Positions 1-8,031 of a DNA stretch of 64,000 bases are shown here, in pieces. Every line of letters begins with the position of its first letter. The first letter of the stretch is position 1. Position numbers and translations under genes: made by a program. This stretch comes from Longimicrobiaceae bacterium (GTDB taxonomy: Bacteria > Gemmatimonadota > Gemmatimonadetes > Longimicrobiales > Longimicrobiaceae), in the NCBI GenBank assembly GCA_036375715.1, contig DASVBS010000064.1:18471-82470 (forward strand), in the 5' to 3' direction. The notes beneath the pieces were generated by a model. It was not told the DNA's origin and ran no database searches. It saw nothing but the letters and a program-made list of their open reading frames with translations.

Positions 1-246
1 CATGCCCGCGGGCTCGCGACCCAGCAGCGCGCGCACACGCTCGCGCATCTCCCCCGCCGCCTTGTTGGTGAAGGTGAGGGCGAGGATGGAGTCGGGGGCC
101 ACGCCGTACTCGTCGATGAGATGGGCGATGCGCGCGGTCAGCACGGACGTCTTTCCGGAGCCGGCGCCCGCTAGAACCAGCAAGGGCCCCTCGAAATGAC
201 GCGCCGCTTCCGCCTGCTCGGGATTCAGTCTATCCAGATACGACAA
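1..246 (-). CDS. UvrD/PcrA-type DNA helicase, N-terminal fragment (runs off the window)
   Basis: Only about the first 82 residues lie in the window. They show the Q-motif ([12 protein letters not shown]), the Walker A loop ([15 protein letters not shown]) and motif Ia ([15 protein letters not shown]) of superfamily 1A helicases, which unwind DNA 3'-5' in repair and plasmid replication. The likely start is the TTG at 246-244, eight bases after the stop of the histidine kinase gene, so the two are probably co-transcribed. UvrD, PcrA and Rep cannot be told apart from this fragment. Confidence 0.85.
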   Translation of the reverse strand, partial: MSYLDRLNPEQAEAARHFEGPLLVLAGAGSGKTSVLTARIAHLIDEYGVAPDSILALTFTNKAAGEMRERVRALLGREPAGM

Positions 247-253
247 CTTGCGT

Positions 254-1489
254 TCAGTTGGCTGTGGTGGTCGGCTGCGCGGCCGGTTTGGGACGCGCCG
301 GAGTCTCGGCCTTCTCCAGCGCAGGGAGCGTAGCCACGAACAGCGCGCCCCGCTCCGTGGGCACCAGCTCGAGCTTGCCGTGGTGCACGTCCTCAACGAT
401 GCGACGAGTCAGTGACAACCCCACCCCCCAGCCACCTTTCTTGGTGGTCACCCCCGGATCGAAGAGACTCGTCCGCACCGACGGCGCGACACCCGGGCCG
501 TCGTCGGCAACCTCGATCGCCACCCGTCGCGGCGAGACACGCTCTGCCCGGATCTGGATATTACCCCCGGAGCCGGCGAGCGCATCCAACGCGTTTTTGA
601 CCAGGTTCTCGAGCGCCCATTCCAGCAGGACCGCGTTACCGTGGACTGGTGGCAGCCCCTCGGGCACCTCCAACTCCAGCTCTACCCCCTGCGAGAGCTG
701 TGGCATGCGGACGCGCACGTAGCGCTCCAGAGTACGCAGCAGCGTCCGTACTTCCACCGCCTCGAAACGCACCGGGCGGCCGATCCACTCGAAGCGGTGG
801 GCGACCTTCTCCAGCCGGTCGATGTCCGCTTCCATCTCGGCGGCCACGGCCTCCACCGTTGCCATCTCGTCGCGTTCCTCGGGCGGGAGGCGCAGGATCT
901 CGACCCAGCCCGCCAGCGAGGATAGCGGCGTGGCCATCTGATGTGCCGATTCGCGAGCCATGGTGGCCCAGATTCGCTCACGCTCGACCCGCTGGTTGTG
1001 GCGCACCAGCAGCCAGGCCGCGAGCACGAGGCCTCCAAGCGCCCCCACCAGCAGCCAGGGGATCCATCGCATCCGCTCGAGCACCGGCGGGTTGCCGAAA
1101 TAGAAGGTGCCGAGCTCGGTGTGCAACGGCTCGTGGATCTGCGCCAGGTGCCGCGCGTACGCGTAAAGCCGCGGGTGATCGCTCGGGTTGTTGGGATCGG
1201 CTTCAAAGGGGAGGTTACTGACGTGGGCGGGAATGCCGTCCGGATCCGTCATGATGATCGGGAAGTCCAGCGACCGGATATAGTCGCTGAGCTCCAACAG
1301 CGCACCCTCCGCGGCTCCCTCGGTCGGATCCGGATCTGTGAGCGCGCTGAAGATCCGGCTGTAGATCTGGTAGTGCACGAGGGCGTCGCGCTGCATCTCC
1401 CGCAGCAGGAGCTGCGAGTAGAGCAGATACCAGCCGAGTACGACCGCGGCCAGCAGACCCAGGGCCGTCGGCCAGTAGCGACGTGGCAA
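254..1489 (-). CDS. Membrane sensor histidine kinase
   Basis: 411 residues from a TTG start preceded by AGGGAGG. There are two membrane segments (about 8-27 and 143-162) flanking an extracytoplasmic sensor region of some 115 residues without a recognisable domain. A HisKA-like segment follows with the probable phospho-acceptor His183. The ATPase domain has the N box ([12 protein letters not shown], 293-304), the G1 box (DDGPG, 329-333) and the G2 box (GGWGVGLSL, 352-360). The H box reads [12 protein letters not shown], so Gln follows the His where Glu or Asp is usual. A basic, Pro/Ala-rich tail ends the protein. No response regulator gene is adjacent, so it is an orphan kinase lying between serS and the helicase. 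Confidence 0.9.
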   Translation of the reverse strand: MPRRYWPTALGLLAAVVLGWYLLYSQLLLREMQRDALVHYQIYSRIFSALTDPDPTEGAAEGALLELSDYIRSLDFPIIMTDPDGIPAHVSNLPFEADPNNPSDHPRLYAYARHLAQIHEPLHTELGTFYFGNPPVLERMRWIPWLLVGALGGLVLAAWLLVRHNQRVERERIWATMARESAHQMATPLSSLAGWVEILRLPPEERDEMATVEAVAAEMEADIDRLEKVAHRFEWIGRPVRFEAVEVRTLLRTLERYVRVRMPQLSQGVELELEVPEGLPPVHGNAVLLEWALENLVKNALDALAGSGGNIQIRAERVSPRRVAIEVADDGPGVAPSVRTSLFDPGVTTKKGGWGVGLSLTRRIVEDVHHGKLELVPTERGALFVATLPALEKAETPARPKPAAQPTTTAN

Positions 1490-1498
1490 GGGACCTCC

Positions 1499-2785
1499 CT
1501 AGGGAATGAACCGATCCGTGCCGACGTAGGGGCGCAGGACTTCGGGGACGACGACGGATCCGTCGGGCTGCTGGTAGTTCTCGATGAGGGCGACGATGGT
1601 GCGCGGGAGGGCGACCCCTGATCCGTTGAGCGTGTGTACGTACTCGGGCTTTTCGCCCGGTGCCGGCCGGAAGCGGATCTCCGCTCGCCGCGCCTGGTAG
1701 TCGCCGCAGTTCGAGCAGCTCGACACCTCGAGCCACTTTCCTACGCCTGCAGCCCAGACCTCCAGATCGTAAGTACGCCGGGAGGAGAAGCCGAGGTCCC
1801 CGGCGGCGAGCAGCACCACCCGGTAGGGAAGCCCCAGGAGCTGGAGCACGCGCTCGGCGTGCGCCGTGAGCTTCTCCAGCGCCTCCGCCGAGTCCTCGGG
1901 CCGCTCGAAGCGGACGAGCTCCACCTTGTCGAACTGGTGGACTCGGAGCAGGCCGCGCGTGTCCTTGCCCGCGGCCCCCGCCTCGCGCCGGAAACAGGGA
2001 GAGTAGGCCACGTAGGAGAGGGGGAGTCGACTACCGTCGAGCAGCTCCTCGCGGTGGAAGTTCGTGATCGGCACTTCGGCGGTCGGGATCAGGTAGAGAC
2101 CGTCCGAGGGGATCTCGTAGGCGTCCCCGTCCTCCACGAACTTCGGGTACTGCCCCGTCCCCTGCATCGTCTGCTGGTTCACGAGGTACGGGGGCGAGGC
2201 CTCGGTGTACCCGTGCTCCTCGCGATGGAGGTCGAGCATCCAGTTGATGAGCGCTCGCTGCAGCCGCGCGCCGGCTCCGGTGTAGGCGACGAACCCGCTG
2301 CCGGTCACGCGGGCACCGGTGGACAGGTCGATCAACCCCAGCGAGGCGCCCAGCTCCCAGTGGGGCTTGGGCTCGAAGTCAAGCTCGACCGGCCTGCCCC
2401 ACTCGCGCACCACCTGGTTGCTTTCCTCGCCGCCGAGCGGCAGATCCGGATCGGGTACGTTGGGGAGGCGCAGGAGCGTATGTTCCACCTCCTGCTCCAC
2501 CTCGCGCAGACGCCCGTCGATCTCGCGGATGCGGTCGGCCACGGCGCGCATCTCCGCGATCACGTCCTCCGACGGGTCACCCGCCCGCTTGCGCTCGCTG
2601 ATCTCGCGCGTAACGACGTTGCGCCGCGCCTTCAGCGCCTCGCCCTCGGCGATCAACGCCCGCCGCTCCTCGTCGAGCCTCACCAGCCCGTCCACCGCCG
2701 CGTCCGTGCGCTCCGGCGCGCCGCGCATCGCCAACCGCGCCCGGACCTCCTCCGCGTCGCGCCGGATCCACTTGAGGTCGAGCAT
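1499..2785 (-). CDS. serS: Seryl-tRNA synthetase
   Basis: 428 residues, normal length for bacterial SerRS, which charges tRNA-Ser in the cytoplasm. An N-terminal helical arm (about 25-110) precedes the class II catalytic core. Motif 2 is seen in FRREAGAAGKDTRGLLRVHQ and motif 3 in LNGSGVALPRTIVALIENYQ. The ATG overlaps the stop of the upstream lipoprotein gene as ATGA, which indicates translational coupling. The next gene downstream, a histidine kinase, starts nine bases after the stop. Confidence 0.98.
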   Translation of the reverse strand: MLDLKWIRRDAEEVRARLAMRGAPERTDAAVDGLVRLDEERRALIAEGEALKARRNVVTREISERKRAGDPSEDVIAEMRAVADRIREIDGRLREVEQEVEHTLLRLPNVPDPDLPLGGEESNQVVREWGRPVELDFEPKPHWELGASLGLIDLSTGARVTGSGFVAYTGAGARLQRALINWMLDLHREEHGYTEASPPYLVNQQTMQGTGQYPKFVEDGDAYEIPSDGLYLIPTAEVPITNFHREELLDGSRLPLSYVAYSPCFRREAGAAGKDTRGLLRVHQFDKVELVRFERPEDSAEALEKLTAHAERVLQLLGLPYRVVLLAAGDLGFSSRRTYDLEVWAAGVGKWLEVSSCSNCGDYQARRAEIRFRPAPGEKPEYVHTLNGSGVALPRTIVALIENYQQPDGSVVVPEVLRPYVGTDRFIP

Positions 2786-3363
2786 CAGTCGTCCTCGACC
2801 AGGCGCGGGTCGTTGCAGCGGGCGTTGCCGGCTACGCGGAGCTTCACCGTGCCGGCCACCGGATCCACGCTGAGTGGCTGCACCTTTGCGTAATTCTCAC
2901 AGCCTCCGAACGACACCGGAGTGCGGCGCGAGCGGACCACGTAAACCCGACCGGTGAGGATCGCGATCGTCGTGTCCGAGCGGAAAGCCCCGGCGGTCGG
3001 CGCCTCGATGACCTCCTCGAAGGCTCGCTCCATCGGCAGGGTGAGGGCCGCTCGCGACGTCCCCCCCGTGGGATTCTGGAAGCCGAAGGTGGCGGCCGGG
3101 ACAAAGACAAGGGTTCCGTCTTCCGCGCGAATCGCCAGGTCCCACTGCTCCGCGTCGACGACCAGCTCCGGGAACCGCCCCCGGATCGGGCTCACCGCGT
3201 AAGCGACATCCAGGGCACTGGGAAGCTCGAGCTCCGTCGTCGGGAGCCCGAGGTCCACCGTGTCTTCACGGATGATGGGATCGAAGAAGCCATCGTTCGG
3301 ATCGTCGCACGCCGCCAGAGCCAGCGCGAGCAGCGCAACACCACCCAGGGCCTGTATTCGCAA
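2785..3363 (-). CDS. Putative lipoprotein of unknown function
   Basis: 192 residues. The TTG at 3363-3361 is chosen because AAAGGAG lies eight bases upstream and because it begins a clean lipoprotein signal peptide ending in the lipobox LALAAC; the reading frame is open further upstream but that sequence does not look coding. The mature part is acidic and predicted to be beta-rich, with two late cysteines (GGCENY and ARCNDP) that could pair. I do not recognise a family. Its stop overlaps the serS start. It begins a minus-strand operon read from the divergent promoter region at 3405-3483. Confidence 0.75.
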   Translation of the reverse strand: MRIQALGGVALLALALAACDDPNDGFFDPIIREDTVDLGLPTTELELPSALDVAYAVSPIRGRFPELVVDAEQWDLAIRAEDGTLVFVPAATFGFQNPTGGTSRAALTLPMERAFEEVIEAPTAGAFRSDTTIAILTGRVYVVRSRRTPVSFGGCENYAKVQPLSVDPVAGTVKLRVAGNARCNDPRLVEDD

Positions 3364-3404
3364 GCGGAAAACTCCTTTGGAGCCGGAAGTCTCAGAGAGG
3401 CATA

Positions 3405-3483
3405 ACCATAGAACCCACAAGCCGATGGCGTCAAGGCGAGAGAGAGCCCGGCCTTGACGCATTCGACAGGGCAGGTCTAGCTT
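3405..3483. promoter_or_regulatory. Symmetric divergent sigma70-type promoter pair with a 10-bp palindrome
   Basis: A perfect inverted repeat (GCGTCAAGGC at 3428-3437, GCCTTGACGC at 3451-3460) has a TTGACG -35 box in each arm. Minus-strand promoter: TTGACG 3434-3429, 18-bp spacer, TATGGT 3410-3405, 42 bases from the lipoprotein TTG. Plus-strand promoter: TTGACG 3454-3459, 18-bp spacer, TAGCTT 3478-3483, 43 bases from the roadblock ATG. The symmetry suggests that one regulator or shared polymerase competition could control both operons; that is inference. Confidence 0.55.
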
Positions 3484-3525
3484 GCGGCCGTTCGCAGGGA
3501 GCACCTGTTTTCACCGCCATTGCCC

Positions 3526-3882
3526 ATGAACCAGCTCGACGAAGCCCTGCTCAACCTGAGAACGCACGAAGGCGTCGAGCACGTGCTTCTCGTCGGCGTG
3601 GACGGATTGCTCGTGCGTCATTCCGGTGAGGAATCGGATCTCGATCCCGATCGAGTCTCCGCGATGGTGCCAGGGCTGATTTCAGCGGTTGACGCGCTGG
3701 GCGAGGCGGTGGGTGGCGGAGCCTGCGCTACCGCGGTGCTGGAGCTCGAGCGGGGCGTGGCCATCGTGATGCCACTGTCCCCGGAGCTGCTCCTCGCGGT
3801 CGTCCTTCGGTCGGGAGTGCCCTTCTCTAAGCTCCTGCGCGAGGTGCGCCGCGATCGCAGCCATATCGCCGCGCTGGTCTGA
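3526..3882 (+). CDS. Roadblock/LC7 (MglB-like) protein
   Basis: 118 residues from ATG 3526 (a TTG two codons earlier is possible). The single roadblock/LC7 fold shows the typical pattern: an N-terminal helix, the strand-turn VEHVLLVGVDGLLVRHSG, a middle helix around ISAVDALGEAV, and the strand LERGVAIVMPLSPELLLAVV. Such proteins act as dimeric regulators or GAPs of MglA-type small GTPases. A MglA gene and a second roadblock gene lie far away at 52302-53392. This copy instead leads an operon with a receiver protein (three bases downstream) and envelope sugar enzymes. Confidence 0.85.
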   Translation: MNQLDEALLNLRTHEGVEHVLLVGVDGLLVRHSGEESDLDPDRVSAMVPGLISAVDALGEAVGGGACATAVLELERGVAIVMPLSPELLLAVVLRSGVPFSKLLREVRRDRSHIAALV

Positions 3883-3885
3883 AGC

Positions 3886-4311
3886 GTGTCCGCAGACGAA
3901 CTGCCGATGACGGAGAACGAAGCGACCCCCACGGAGCGACACATCCTGGTGGTCGACGACGAGCCGCACATCGGGCGCATCATTCAGATGAAGCTCGAGC
4001 GAGGGCCATACCGGGTCTCTCTCGCCTCCGACGGGCGCCGCGCGCTCGAGGTGCTCCGCAGCGACGAACCGGTGGACCTGGTTCTCCTGGACATCATGAT
4101 GCCGTACGTGAGCGGCTTCGACGTGCTGCAGGAGATTCGCTCCTATCCGCATCGCGAGAACACGCCGGTGATCATGCTCACCGCCAAGGGTCAGGTAACC
4201 GACCGCACGCGGGCCTATGAGCTGGGGGCCACGGACTTCCTGACCAAGCCCTTCAGCCCCAACAAGCTCCTGGGACGTATCGATGAGCTCTTTGCCGGCC
4301 GGGATGGTTGA
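3886..4311 (+). CDS. Single-domain response regulator (CheY-like)
   Basis: 141 residues from GTG 3886; ATG 3907 is an alternative that trims seven residues. It is a bare receiver domain: acidic pair in VVDDEPH, phospho-acceptor Asp69 in LVLLDIMMP, the conserved Thr in IMLTAKG and Lys in TKPFSP. There is no output domain, so it presumably works through protein contacts. It lies three bases after the roadblock gene, and its 3' end overlaps the guanylyltransferase start, which implies coupled expression. No kinase gene is adjacent. Confidence 0.9.
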   Translation: MSADELPMTENEATPTERHILVVDDEPHIGRIIQMKLERGPYRVSLASDGRRALEVLRSDEPVDLVLLDIMMPYVSGFDVLQEIRSYPHRENTPVIMLTAKGQVTDRTRAYELGATDFLTKPFSPNKLLGRIDELFAGRDG

Positions 4312-5377
4312 GACCGAGATCGACCGCCACCTCTGGACCGTCATCCTGGCAGGCGGAGTCGGGTCCAGGTTCTGGCCTGCCAGCACTCCTTCGCACCCCA
4401 AGCAGCTCCTCCCGCTCGCTGGGCCTCGCCCGCTGATCCGGGAGACCGTCGAGCGGATCCTGCCGCTGGTTCCGCAGGAGCGCCTCCGCATCCTTACCGG
4501 GCGACACCTGGCCGACCCGATCTGCGCGGCCCTTCCCGAGCTCGAGCCGGGGAACCTCTTCCTCGAGCCGCGCGCAGCGGGAACCGCTCCGGTGCTCGCC
4601 TGGGCGGCCGCGGAGATCGAGCGGCGCGACCCCGACGCGGTGATGATCTCGCTCCACGCGGATCACGTGATCGACCCCGCGGACGCCTTCCGCGACCGAC
4701 TGCGCCTGGCGGCCGAGCTGGCCGTGCGGGACCGCCGCCTCTTCACCCTGGGGGCGCAGCCGGACCGCCCCGAGATCGGGTACGGTTACATTCGCGTGGG
4801 CGAAGTGATCGAGACTGGCGGCCCGGAGAATGCCGCGCACATTGTCGAGGCGTTCGTGGAGAAGCCCGACCGCGCCACCGCTACCCGCTACCTGGAAGAG
4901 GGCGGCTACCTGTGGAACACCGGCCTCTTCGTGTGGCGGGTGGCCGACCTTCTCGATCAGCTCGAGCGCTTCACGCCCGAGCTCTCATCGCTGATCCCGA
5001 TCCTGCGCGAAGGGGGAACCGAGGAGTTCTTCCGACAGGCGCCCACCCTGTCCATCGACAACGGGCTGCTCGAGCGCTCGGATCGAGTGGGCGTGGTCAC
5101 GGCAAACTTCCACTGGGACGACGTTGGTGCCTGGGACGCCGTCTATCGAACCCACCCGCGGGACGAGAACGGCAACGTGTCCATCGGCGAGGTCTACTCG
5201 CTCGACGCACGCGGGTGCGCCCTCTACGCCGATGATGGTCCGCTCGTCGCCTTCGGGGTCGAGGACCTGGTGATCGTGCGGGCCTCCGGGGTCACCTTCG
5301 TCGCCCACAGGGACCGGGTCTCGGAGCTCAAGGACCTGCTCGCCACCCTGCCAGAAGAGCTGCGCACCCTCGGCTGA
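4304..5377 (+). CDS. manC: Mannose-1-phosphate guanylyltransferase
   Basis: 357 residues from ATG 4304, which overlaps the receiver stop by eight bases; ATG was preferred to an upstream in-frame GTG because the family begins just before the nucleotide-binding loop. The signature ILAGGVGSRFWPAS followed by PKQLL is that of GDP-mannose pyrophosphorylases (GTP + mannose-1-P to GDP-mannose). Further conserved parts are the sugar loop (HADHVIDP), EKP (FVEKPDRATA) and WNTGLFVW. The length suits the short, monofunctional type without a phosphomannose isomerase domain. The product feeds polysaccharide or glycan synthesis. Confidence 0.9.
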   Translation: MVETEIDRHLWTVILAGGVGSRFWPASTPSHPKQLLPLAGPRPLIRETVERILPLVPQERLRILTGRHLADPICAALPELEPGNLFLEPRAAGTAPVLAWAAAEIERRDPDAVMISLHADHVIDPADAFRDRLRLAAELAVRDRRLFTLGAQPDRPEIGYGYIRVGEVIETGGPENAAHIVEAFVEKPDRATATRYLEEGGYLWNTGLFVWRVADLLDQLERFTPELSSLIPILREGGTEEFFRQAPTLSIDNGLLERSDRVGVVTANFHWDDVGAWDAVYRTHPRDENGNVSIGEVYSLDARGCALYADDGPLVAFGVEDLVIVRASGVTFVAHRDRVSELKDLLATLPEELRTLG

Positions 5378-5382
5378 GCCCG

Positions 5383-6645
5383 ATGGACAGCCTCGCCATC
5401 ATCCTCTTCGACGACCGCGTCGCGCGGGATTGGGAACCGTTCGCGCTCACGCGGCCGGCCGGGGAGCTGCTCTTTGGTGCGCTCACCTTTCGCGAGCGCG
5501 CGGAACGGATCTTCGGAGGCCGCTGCACGGCTCACGTCGCGGCGGAGCACCTGCTCGGTTTCGAGGAGGAGGGCGCACCACCCGTCCAGGTGACCCCGGA
5601 GACGGACGTCAACCTGCCGCGGCTCTACCTGCTCTCTCGGGCGGTGCCGGCCTGGTCGGTGCGCGCGACCTGGAGTCTGCCACCGCGTTCGGGACCTGTT
5701 CTGATCGGTGAGGAGCCGGCCGGCTGGTACGCCGCGGCCGGGGATCCGCCGCCACCGGAGGAGCTCATCCTGGACCCGGGTGGATCTGCGTCCGGAGACG
5801 AGCCGGTTGCGAGCCTTCCGGGTACGGTGATCCAGCGGGTCTGGGACCTGATTCCGCGGAGCCACGAACAGGCAGCTCGGGACATCGAGGCGCTGCACCC
5901 CTCCGCGGAGAGCTCCTCACTCCCGCCGGGCGTCTTTCACTGGGGCGACCACCCGGTTTTACTCGGCGAGGGCGCCCGCCTGGAGCCGGGATGCGCGCTG
6001 GACACCACCGAGGGCCCGATCTGGCTCGACCGGGGCGTCACCGTCCGAGCCTTCACCCGTCTGGCCGGTCCGAGCTACATCGGCCCCGGCTCCGCCGTGC
6101 TGGGCGGAGCGGTGGGGCCGGTCAGCGTCGGGCCTGTCTGCCGCATCCGCGGCGAGATCGCCGAGAGCGTGTGCCTCGGGTACACCAACAAGCAGCACGA
6201 CGGGCACATCGGTCACGCCTACCTGGGTCGATGGGTCAACCTCGGCGCGGAAACCACGAACAGCGACCTCAAGAACAACTACGGGACGGTCCGGCTCTGG
6301 ACCCCGTCAGGCGAGCTGGACACGGGGCACATCAAGATGGGCTGTCTCCTCGGTGACCACGTGAAGACGGGCATCGACCTGCTGCTGAACACGGGAACCG
6401 TGGTCGGCGCGGGGAGCAACCTCTGGGGAGCGGTGCTGCCGCCGCGCTTCGTGCCTCCGTTCAGCTGGGGCAGCGGCTCCGACCTGACGGAATACCGCCT
6501 GGACCGCTTCCTCGAGACTGTGGAGCGAGCAATGGCCCGCCGCCAGGTTGCCCTGTCCGAGTCCATGCGCGCGCAGCTGCGCCGCGCCTGGGAGCGAAGC
6601 GCCATCTGGCGCCAGAACGTGGTCCGGCCCGGGAGCGCCGCGTGA
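5383..6645 (+). CDS. GlmU-like sugar nucleotidyltransferase/acetyltransferase (alternative bacterial type)
   Basis: 420 residues. The N-terminal half starts IILFDDRVARDWEPFALTRP and lacks the classical GlmU GxGTRM loop. The C-terminal half (about 185-400) is a left-handed beta-helix with hexapeptide patterns (PSYIGPGSAVLGGAVGPVS and on) and the segment EIAESVCLGYTNKQHDGHIG. This matches the Bacteroidetes-type protein proposed to make UDP-GlcNAc from glucosamine-1-P; that function is family knowledge and is not shown here. It begins five bases after manC and overlaps the next gene (GTGA), within one operon. Confidence 0.8.
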   Translation: MDSLAIILFDDRVARDWEPFALTRPAGELLFGALTFRERAERIFGGRCTAHVAAEHLLGFEEEGAPPVQVTPETDVNLPRLYLLSRAVPAWSVRATWSLPPRSGPVLIGEEPAGWYAAAGDPPPPEELILDPGGSASGDEPVASLPGTVIQRVWDLIPRSHEQAARDIEALHPSAESSSLPPGVFHWGDHPVLLGEGARLEPGCALDTTEGPIWLDRGVTVRAFTRLAGPSYIGPGSAVLGGAVGPVSVGPVCRIRGEIAESVCLGYTNKQHDGHIGHAYLGRWVNLGAETTNSDLKNNYGTVRLWTPSGELDTGHIKMGCLLGDHVKTGIDLLLNTGTVVGAGSNLWGAVLPPRFVPPFSWGSGSDLTEYRLDRFLETVERAMARRQVALSESMRAQLRRAWERSAIWRQNVVRPGSAA

Positions 6646-7463
6646 GAGTCACCGTCCTCGGCAGCGGCAGCTCGGGGAACGCCATCCTCGTCGAGTCCGG
6701 GACCACCCGGCTTCTGGTTGACGCGGGCTTCAGCGGCGTCGACCTCGAGCGCCGCCTGGCCGCGGTCGAGGTGCACCCGGAATCCATCGACGCGCTGCTC
6801 ATCACCCACGACCACACCGATCACACCCGGGGCATGGGGGTAATGGCCCGCCGCTGGGGGATTCCGCTCTACCTGACCGAGGCTACCCGCTTCGCCTGCC
6901 GAGGACTGCTGCGGGGAGACGAGCGCCTGACCGCGTACTCCTCGACGCAGCCGGTTCAGATCGGAGCACTCCAGGTCACCCCCTTCCTCACCGTTCACGA
7001 CGCCGTCGACCCGGTCGCGGTGACCGTCACCGAAAGCCATACGGGTCAGAAGCTCGGCATCGCCACCGACCTCGGCCGTCCGACTGCCACCGTGCGCGCC
7101 GCGCTTCGCGGTTGCGACCTGCTCGTGCTGGAGTCGAATTACGACGACGTGCTCCTCCGCCGCTCGATCTATCCCTGGTCGGTGAAGGCGCGCATCGCCA
7201 GCAGCCACGGACACCTGTCGAATCGCGCCGCCGCGGAGCTCGCCACCGAGCTGTGCCACCCGGGGCTCGCCTGCGTGGTTCTGGCGCACCTGAGCGAGCG
7301 GGCCAACGACCCGCGCCTGGCGGAGGAGGTGGTGGGCGAGGCGCTGGAGCGGGCCCGCTTCCGCGGGACTACGCTCACCGGCCGCCAGGAGGCGCCGCTC
7401 GCCCCCATTGACGTGGACCGGTTGAAGCGCCGGCTGATGCCCGAGCAGTTGCCGCTGCTGTAG
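6642..7463 (+). CDS. WalJ/YycJ-like metallo-beta-lactamase-fold hydrolase
   Basis: 273 residues from a GTG that overlaps the previous stop. The N-terminus LGSGSSGNAILVES and the metal motif THDHTDH (about residues 52-58) are typical of the YycJ/WalJ subfamily, proposed to act as DNA exonucleases linked to cell-wall or repair functions. Other metal ligands are plausible in the TDLGRPT region and the late His of SSHGHLS. It is the last gene of the roadblock operon. The next gene converges on it, and the only terminator seen in the gap faces the other way. Confidence 0.85.
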   Translation: MRVTVLGSGSSGNAILVESGTTRLLVDAGFSGVDLERRLAAVEVHPESIDALLITHDHTDHTRGMGVMARRWGIPLYLTEATRFACRGLLRGDERLTAYSSTQPVQIGALQVTPFLTVHDAVDPVAVTVTESHTGQKLGIATDLGRPTATVRAALRGCDLLVLESNYDDVLLRRSIYPWSVKARIASSHGHLSNRAAAELATELCHPGLACVVLAHLSERANDPRLAEEVVGEALERARFRGTTLTGRQEAPLAPIDVDRLKRRLMPEQLPLL

Positions 7464-7470
7464 CGGCGGG

Positions 7471-7499
7471 AAAAAAAAGGGCCCGCCAACTGGCGGGCC
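7471..7499 (-). terminator. Rho-independent terminator of dksA
   Basis: Read on the minus strand, GGCCCGCC-AGTT-GGCGGGCC forms an eight-bp GC stem with a four-base loop, immediately followed by a run of eight T. It lies 24 bases after the dksA-like stop. Confidence 0.9.
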
Positions 7500-7523
7500 A
7501 GAACTCGGGCAGGGAGCCGCGAC

Positions 7524-7907
7524 TCAGGCAGCGGCCTCTTCTTCCTCCCGGAGCTTGCAGTCCAGGCAATAGCGCGCGTGCGGCAGCGCGTCCAGGCGCT
7601 CGAAGGGGATTTCCTTCTTGCAGTTGTGACAGATGCCGAAGTTCTCCGGTTCGGAATACAGTCGGCGCAGCGCGTCCTCGATGCGGTACAGGTACCGGCC
7701 TTCCTTGCTCGCGAAAAGGAAGGCCTTTTCGCGCTCCATGGCGTCCGTTCCCTGATCAGCCATGTGGAAGGAGTAGCTCGACAGATCCGAATCCGCCGAA
7801 TCACGGGACAACTTGGACTGCTCCTGAAATCGCCCGAGCGACCTCAGGGCGCGCTCCCGCTCCCGCAAGAGGCGCTGCTCGATGTGTTCAATCTGGCTCC
7901 GGTCCAT
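7524..7907 (-). CDS. DksA/TraR-family zinc-finger transcription factor
   Basis: 127 residues from ATG 7907; TTG 7913, closer to AGGAG, is the alternative and adds two residues. A long charged helical N-terminal part is followed by a four-Cys zinc finger (CHNC and CLDC, 17 residues between the pairs). Family members bind the RNA polymerase secondary channel and act with ppGpp or redox signals on rRNA and amino-acid promoters. The usual Asp-x-x-Asp-Ala coiled-coil tip is not obvious, although MADQGTDAMEREKAF lies in the right area. It is a single gene between two terminator or promoter regions. Confidence 0.85.
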   Translation of the reverse strand: MDRSQIEHIEQRLLRERERALRSLGRFQEQSKLSRDSADSDLSSYSFHMADQGTDAMEREKAFLFASKEGRYLYRIEDALRRLYSEPENFGICHNCKKEIPFERLDALPHARYCLDCKLREEEEAAA

Positions 7908-8031
7908 CAGCAATCTGCTCCTGGCTGGAACTGAACGCGGGGCACCACGGGCGCCCCAACCGGTGAGGCCGAAACCCCCGAGAAACTATCAACTTAGGCC
8001 AATCTCACGAGAAAAACAAGCTCCGACCCGT

